Shown one piece after another: positions 59,764 to 64,000 of a stretch of 64,000 nt of DNA. A program made the translations under genes and the position numbers. The notes beneath the pieces are model-generated. The model ran no database searches and was not told where the DNA came from. It worked only from the letters and a program-made list of their open reading frames with translations. Numbering within the stretch: the stretch's first letter is position 1; the number at the start of each line of letters is the position of its first letter. The stretch is taken from NCBI GenBank assembly GCA_015183035.1, contig JACZZP010000006.1, positions 2,356,001-2,420,000 of the forward strand. The letters run 5' to 3'. Source of the DNA: Meloidogyne chitwoodi. Lineage: Eukaryota; Nematoda; Chromadorea; Rhabditida; Meloidogynidae.

Positions 59764-60583
59764 TTAATGTCTGTCTGCGCACAGATTATTAGGCAAATTA
59801 CCGCCACCATGACCAGCATCATTCCTACGCACATCTTGTTGACCATTATCAACTAAATTCATAATTTAATTTTTATATGAAACTTAAATTAAACAATGAA
59901 GTTCGTCCCTATCCTCAAACAATACAATTTAAATAAAATGGCTTAGAGCTGAAAAATTAAATAACTTGCTTGCTCAAATACAAAAGAATAAAACAAAAAA
60001 TTACCATTTCGAGGCGGAGGATTCTCTGGGACGTCCAATTAAGGCAAGGAGCTGAAAAATAAAATATTTATTACATTAAAAGCAAAAAATACATTATCAA
60101 ACGCTTGAAGAGTACGTTGGATGATCTATCCAAATGCTCTCGCTGTTGTGCCAAATTTTGGGAAATGGTTTCAATTGTCTGAAGACTACGCTCAGTTACA
60201 ATGGAATTTTCTGCCACCATTCGAGCTAGTTGAACATACATGTGCAGATTACTTAAATTTTTAAATAATCTAATATATTTTCTTAAAAATACCGCTGCTT
60301 ACGCTGATCAGCTTCCAATCGTTGTTGTCTTCCGAAACAATTTCCCATTGTACTCTTACTTATCTGAAAAAAATAAGTATTCAATTTAAAAAATATGAGT
60401 CAAGCTCAATTATAAATAGAAAATATAAATATAGAAAAAAATTCTACGCTACGCCAATTTCACTCAAAAATCGTGAACTTAAAAAAAACTAAGATTGTTA
60501 ACCCCGAATCTTACTGTTTTTAGAATGGTCAGAAAACAATTTCTAAAACTATTTATCAACATTTTTGGTTTAATTGAAGACAT
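59764..60583 (-). pseudogene. coiled-coil repeat family, copy D (frameshifted)
   Basis: Exon 1 (60583-60515) encodes MSSIKPKMLINSFRNCFLTI, the same length (23 codons) and phase as in copy C. Exon 2 begins after TTTTTTTCAG at about 60367 and is split by an extra intron at about 60292-60251. It carries a coil without tandem repeats (VTERSLQTIETISQNLAQQR). Exon 3 (about 60051-60006) and exon 4 (about 59855-59764, ending NLPNNLCADRH) keep the family splice phases. One frameshift near 60110 and another near 60025 are needed to join the pieces. Read without them, translation stops just after exon 2. The 5' flank aligns with that of copy C. I read this as a recently disabled copy, or two sequencing errors. 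Confidence 0.65.
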
Positions 60584-61583
60584 TTTTCCTCTTTTCAAAT
60601 AAAGATTAATTTTTTTGAAAATTTTAATTTTTATGTCGTTAACAGAAACCATTTTTAGATGACAAAAAAGTTAAATTTAATTTACGAATTATTATTAAAT
60701 TACATGAGATTTTAAATTATTTAGGTAAAATTTGTGTATTTTAAGAACAAAACTAGTACTAGTGAAGGAAACGTAAAGAGGAAAACTGTAATGTATTTGT
60801 TTTATCGATTTTATGCTTATTATCTATTAATTCCATCCTTTTAAACTATTTTCTTTTTCTTTATTTCTATACCAATATATTTTTTATTTATTTGTCTAAT
60901 TGTGTGGAGAAAGCGGAGTTTTATCTTTAGTGCATCGACATTTTGGAAAAGAGACATTCTGCCAAACCGCTAAAATCCGAGTGTCAAACGACAAAATGTC
61001 AAACCAGCAAAATCTAAGATTTGGTACAAACAAAAAATTATAGGTAAAATCGACATTAGGTCGGAACAAAGAAACTTCATCCATTTCTGGGCAACGAACC
61101 TAAATTATAAAATGTTTCTAAAATTCTAAATTATTAGAATGGATATAAAACAAAAAATAAACTAAAGATTAAAAATAAAAAAATACACAATGGAAGTGTG
61201 CAATTGTCCAAGGTTCAATTGTCGTGCAACCTTTTTATTTTTAACAAATTAACATTATGCCAAAATTAAAAAATAAATTGTGTTAATTTTAAAAAATAAA
61301 AATTTAGCAAACTTTTCATAATTTTAATTTAATTAACGAAACGCCTTGTTTTTCTATATATATAACTAGATTGACTTTTTTAAACTAAATAAGCTTAATG
61401 CATTACACTTTCTCTAAACATTCCATTGTTAAACCTTTAAAGAATAGCTGATCGATACCTTTAAAGAATAAGTTGCTGATATTAATCTTATTGTTAGCGC
61501 ACTATTTCCATCTTGATAGTTTTATTTCTTTCACATTAAATCAATAAACTGTTTAAATATTTCTAAATATTTTCTTCAACATT
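60584..61583. other. intergenic: copy D promoter, nnt-1 fragment, eIF4E promoter
   Basis: The left third aligns with the copy C 5' flank. Around 60945-61010 short motifs (gccaaaccgctaaaatccga, gtcaaaccagcaaaatctaa) are repeated. 61045-61112 is the nnt-1 exon 3 fragment. No gene seen. Confidence 0.5.
61045..61112 (-). pseudogene. nnt-1: fragment of nnt-1 exon 3 with intron edge
   Basis: About 65 nt match 58892-58955 with three or four differences, covering the first 14 codons of nnt-1 exon 3 (RCPQMDEVSLL-type) and the end of the preceding intron. Because it includes intron sequence, it came from genomic DNA, not from an mRNA. Confidence 0.85.
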
Positions 61584-62380
61584 ATGGATAAATATGGAAG
61601 TGATGATTCTGAGTTAGATAGCTCTTCATGTTCGGGGCAATTATCATCTCCAATTGAGGAAAATCATCCGCTATCTCCTAGATGGATTTTTTGGTTGAAA
61701 ATTGGTATTTTTTAAGACCTTATATTTTAAAAAGAAATATAATTTTCAGCGAATCGGAACAAAGTTTGGTCTGAATGCTTAGAGCAACAATGTATTCTCG
61801 GCTCAATAGAAGATTTTGTTGCACTCAAACTCCATATCGTGCCGCCTAGTGGCCTTCCATTGGGTAAGTTACATACGATATTTATCTTTTTTCCTCAATT
61901 TTAGGTGAGATTGGTTATTTCCTTTTCAAAGAGGGCATTAAACCTATGTGGGAAGATCCTAATAATCAGGGAGGAGGCTCGATTGATATTATTTTTGGAC
62001 GTCAATTTCAATATACTCGCTTGGATAAATTTTGGTTTGATCTTTTAATGTCAGTGTTAGGAGGACAATTTGGTGAATATAACAACAAAATATGTGGTAT
62101 TTTTTTATCTCTTCAAGGTAATATTTCAATTAAGGTTTAAACGTTGGCTTGCGTTTTCGTGGGTATACAATTTCACTTTGGATCAATGATACTAGTAATG
62201 TCAATGCGTATTTTCCCATTGTCGGAATAATTGAATGTAAGATTAAGATAATTTTACATAAAATATTTTTGTTCTTTTACAGCAAAATTGTCCATCTTTA
62301 ATGACGCGTCTGTGAACATTTCTGTTAACAAACATCCTGTTACAGACGTAGTTCCTGCAAACTCGATGACCTCTATTTGA
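61584..62380 (+). CDS. eIF4E-family mRNA cap-binding protein
   Basis: Exons 61584-61704, 61750-61863, 61905-62096, 62135-62236 and 62283-62380 give 208 codons plus stop. HPLSPRWIFWLKIANRNKVW aligns with the eIF4E N-terminal strand, including the first cap-stacking Trp (KVW). EGIKPMWEDPNNQGGGSIDI carries the second stacking Trp and the adjacent Glu. LDKFWFDLLMSVLGGQFGEY and NNKICG match the helix and following strand. The GGG-S-I-DI replaces the usual GGRW, and the C-terminal part is less conserved, so it may be a specialised isoform like the several nematode IFEs. Intron 3 is taken as 62097-62134 (38 nt); reading straight through gives a stop at about 62140. Confidence 0.9.
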
Positions 62381-62523
62381 TATTTTTAGAAATAATGTCT
62401 GGACATATTGTCATTTTTTTAGGAATAAATTTTTTTAATTTACCATTTTGCCTTCAATTTGAAGTTTCTTACAACCTTTATTTTTTAATAATCAAATCTT
62501 GTTTATTTTAAATAATTAGTTTA

Positions 62524-64000
<1,477 letters not shown>

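Noticed and set aside
62118..62134. A 17-nt intron in the eIF4E gene (gtaatatttcaattaag)
   Set aside because: Too short to splice. The same acceptor with the GTATTT donor at 62097 gives a 38-nt intron and a better match to the family.

Overview
The window looks like nuclear DNA of a plant-parasitic nematode, most probably a root-knot nematode (Meloidogyne-like). This is inferred from the very high A+T content, compact multi-exon genes with introns often only 35-60 nt ending in a T-run plus AG, and a nematode-type gene set: chitin synthase, eIF4E, gpc-2-like G-gamma, nnt-1, a cysteine selenoprotein-T homologue and GPI-type trehalase. Coordinates of spliced genes are outer limits. I checked that the exon chains stay in frame by adding exon lengths for most genes.

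Layout. 0.5-3.8 kb: trehalase (-). 3.8-6.6 kb: gene-free, with a minisatellite. 6.6-7.8 kb: C-terminal part of serine palmitoyltransferase subunit 1 (+, no 5' part). 8.0-10.2 kb: CTNNBL1 (-). 10.5-13.0 kb: ECHDC3-like and REEP (+). 13.7-14.2 kb: 100-aa orphan (+). 14.7-16.1 kb: coiled-coil family copy A (-). 16.7-18.5 kb: N-terminal part of HEATR1 (+, no 3' part). 18.9-21.4 kb: four small genes (-), including KXD1. 21.8-24.1 kb: decayed gene holding a composite minisatellite. 26.0-26.5 kb: ion-transport-peptide/CHH-like neurohormone (+). 26.7-30.7 kb: CDKAL1 and selt-1 (-). 31.4-32.4 kb: coiled-coil copy B (+). 32.6-35.7 kb: rpn-1 (-, N-terminus short). 36.3-38.2 kb: pyruvate kinase (+). 38.6-40.3 kb: coiled-coil copy C (-) with a Merlin-type transposon in its first intron. 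40.8-51.7 kb: an angiomotin-like coiled-coil gene (+) and a chimeric tectonin-repeat gene (-), facing each other across a partial segmental duplication that encloses a hAT-type element and coiled-coil copy E (+). 52.3-54.0 kb: tetraspanin (+) and G-gamma (-). 55.4-59.4 kb: nnt-1 (-). 59.8-60.6 kb: frameshifted coiled-coil copy D (-). 61.6-64.0 kb: eIF4E-family gene, then the 5' part of chitin synthase running off the right edge (+).

Most identifiable genes are conserved housekeeping functions: glycolysis, mitochondrial NADPH, proteasome, tRNA thiolation, sphingolipid synthesis, splicing-associated and ribosome biogenesis. They show no obvious pathway clustering. The unusual layer between them is a dispersed family of short genes. 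Each has a basic first exon, a coiled-coil exon built from DNA-level tandem repeats of different lengths, a short linker exon and a Gly/Asn-rich or polar tail, with conserved intron phases 0/0/1. At least four clear copies (B-E) and one divergent copy (A) lie within 46 kb on both strands. I do not recognise this family. It is my main candidate for something not previously described. Several conserved genes are truncated and several small duplicated fragments are present, so the region has been rearranged, or the assembly merges diverged homologous copies.
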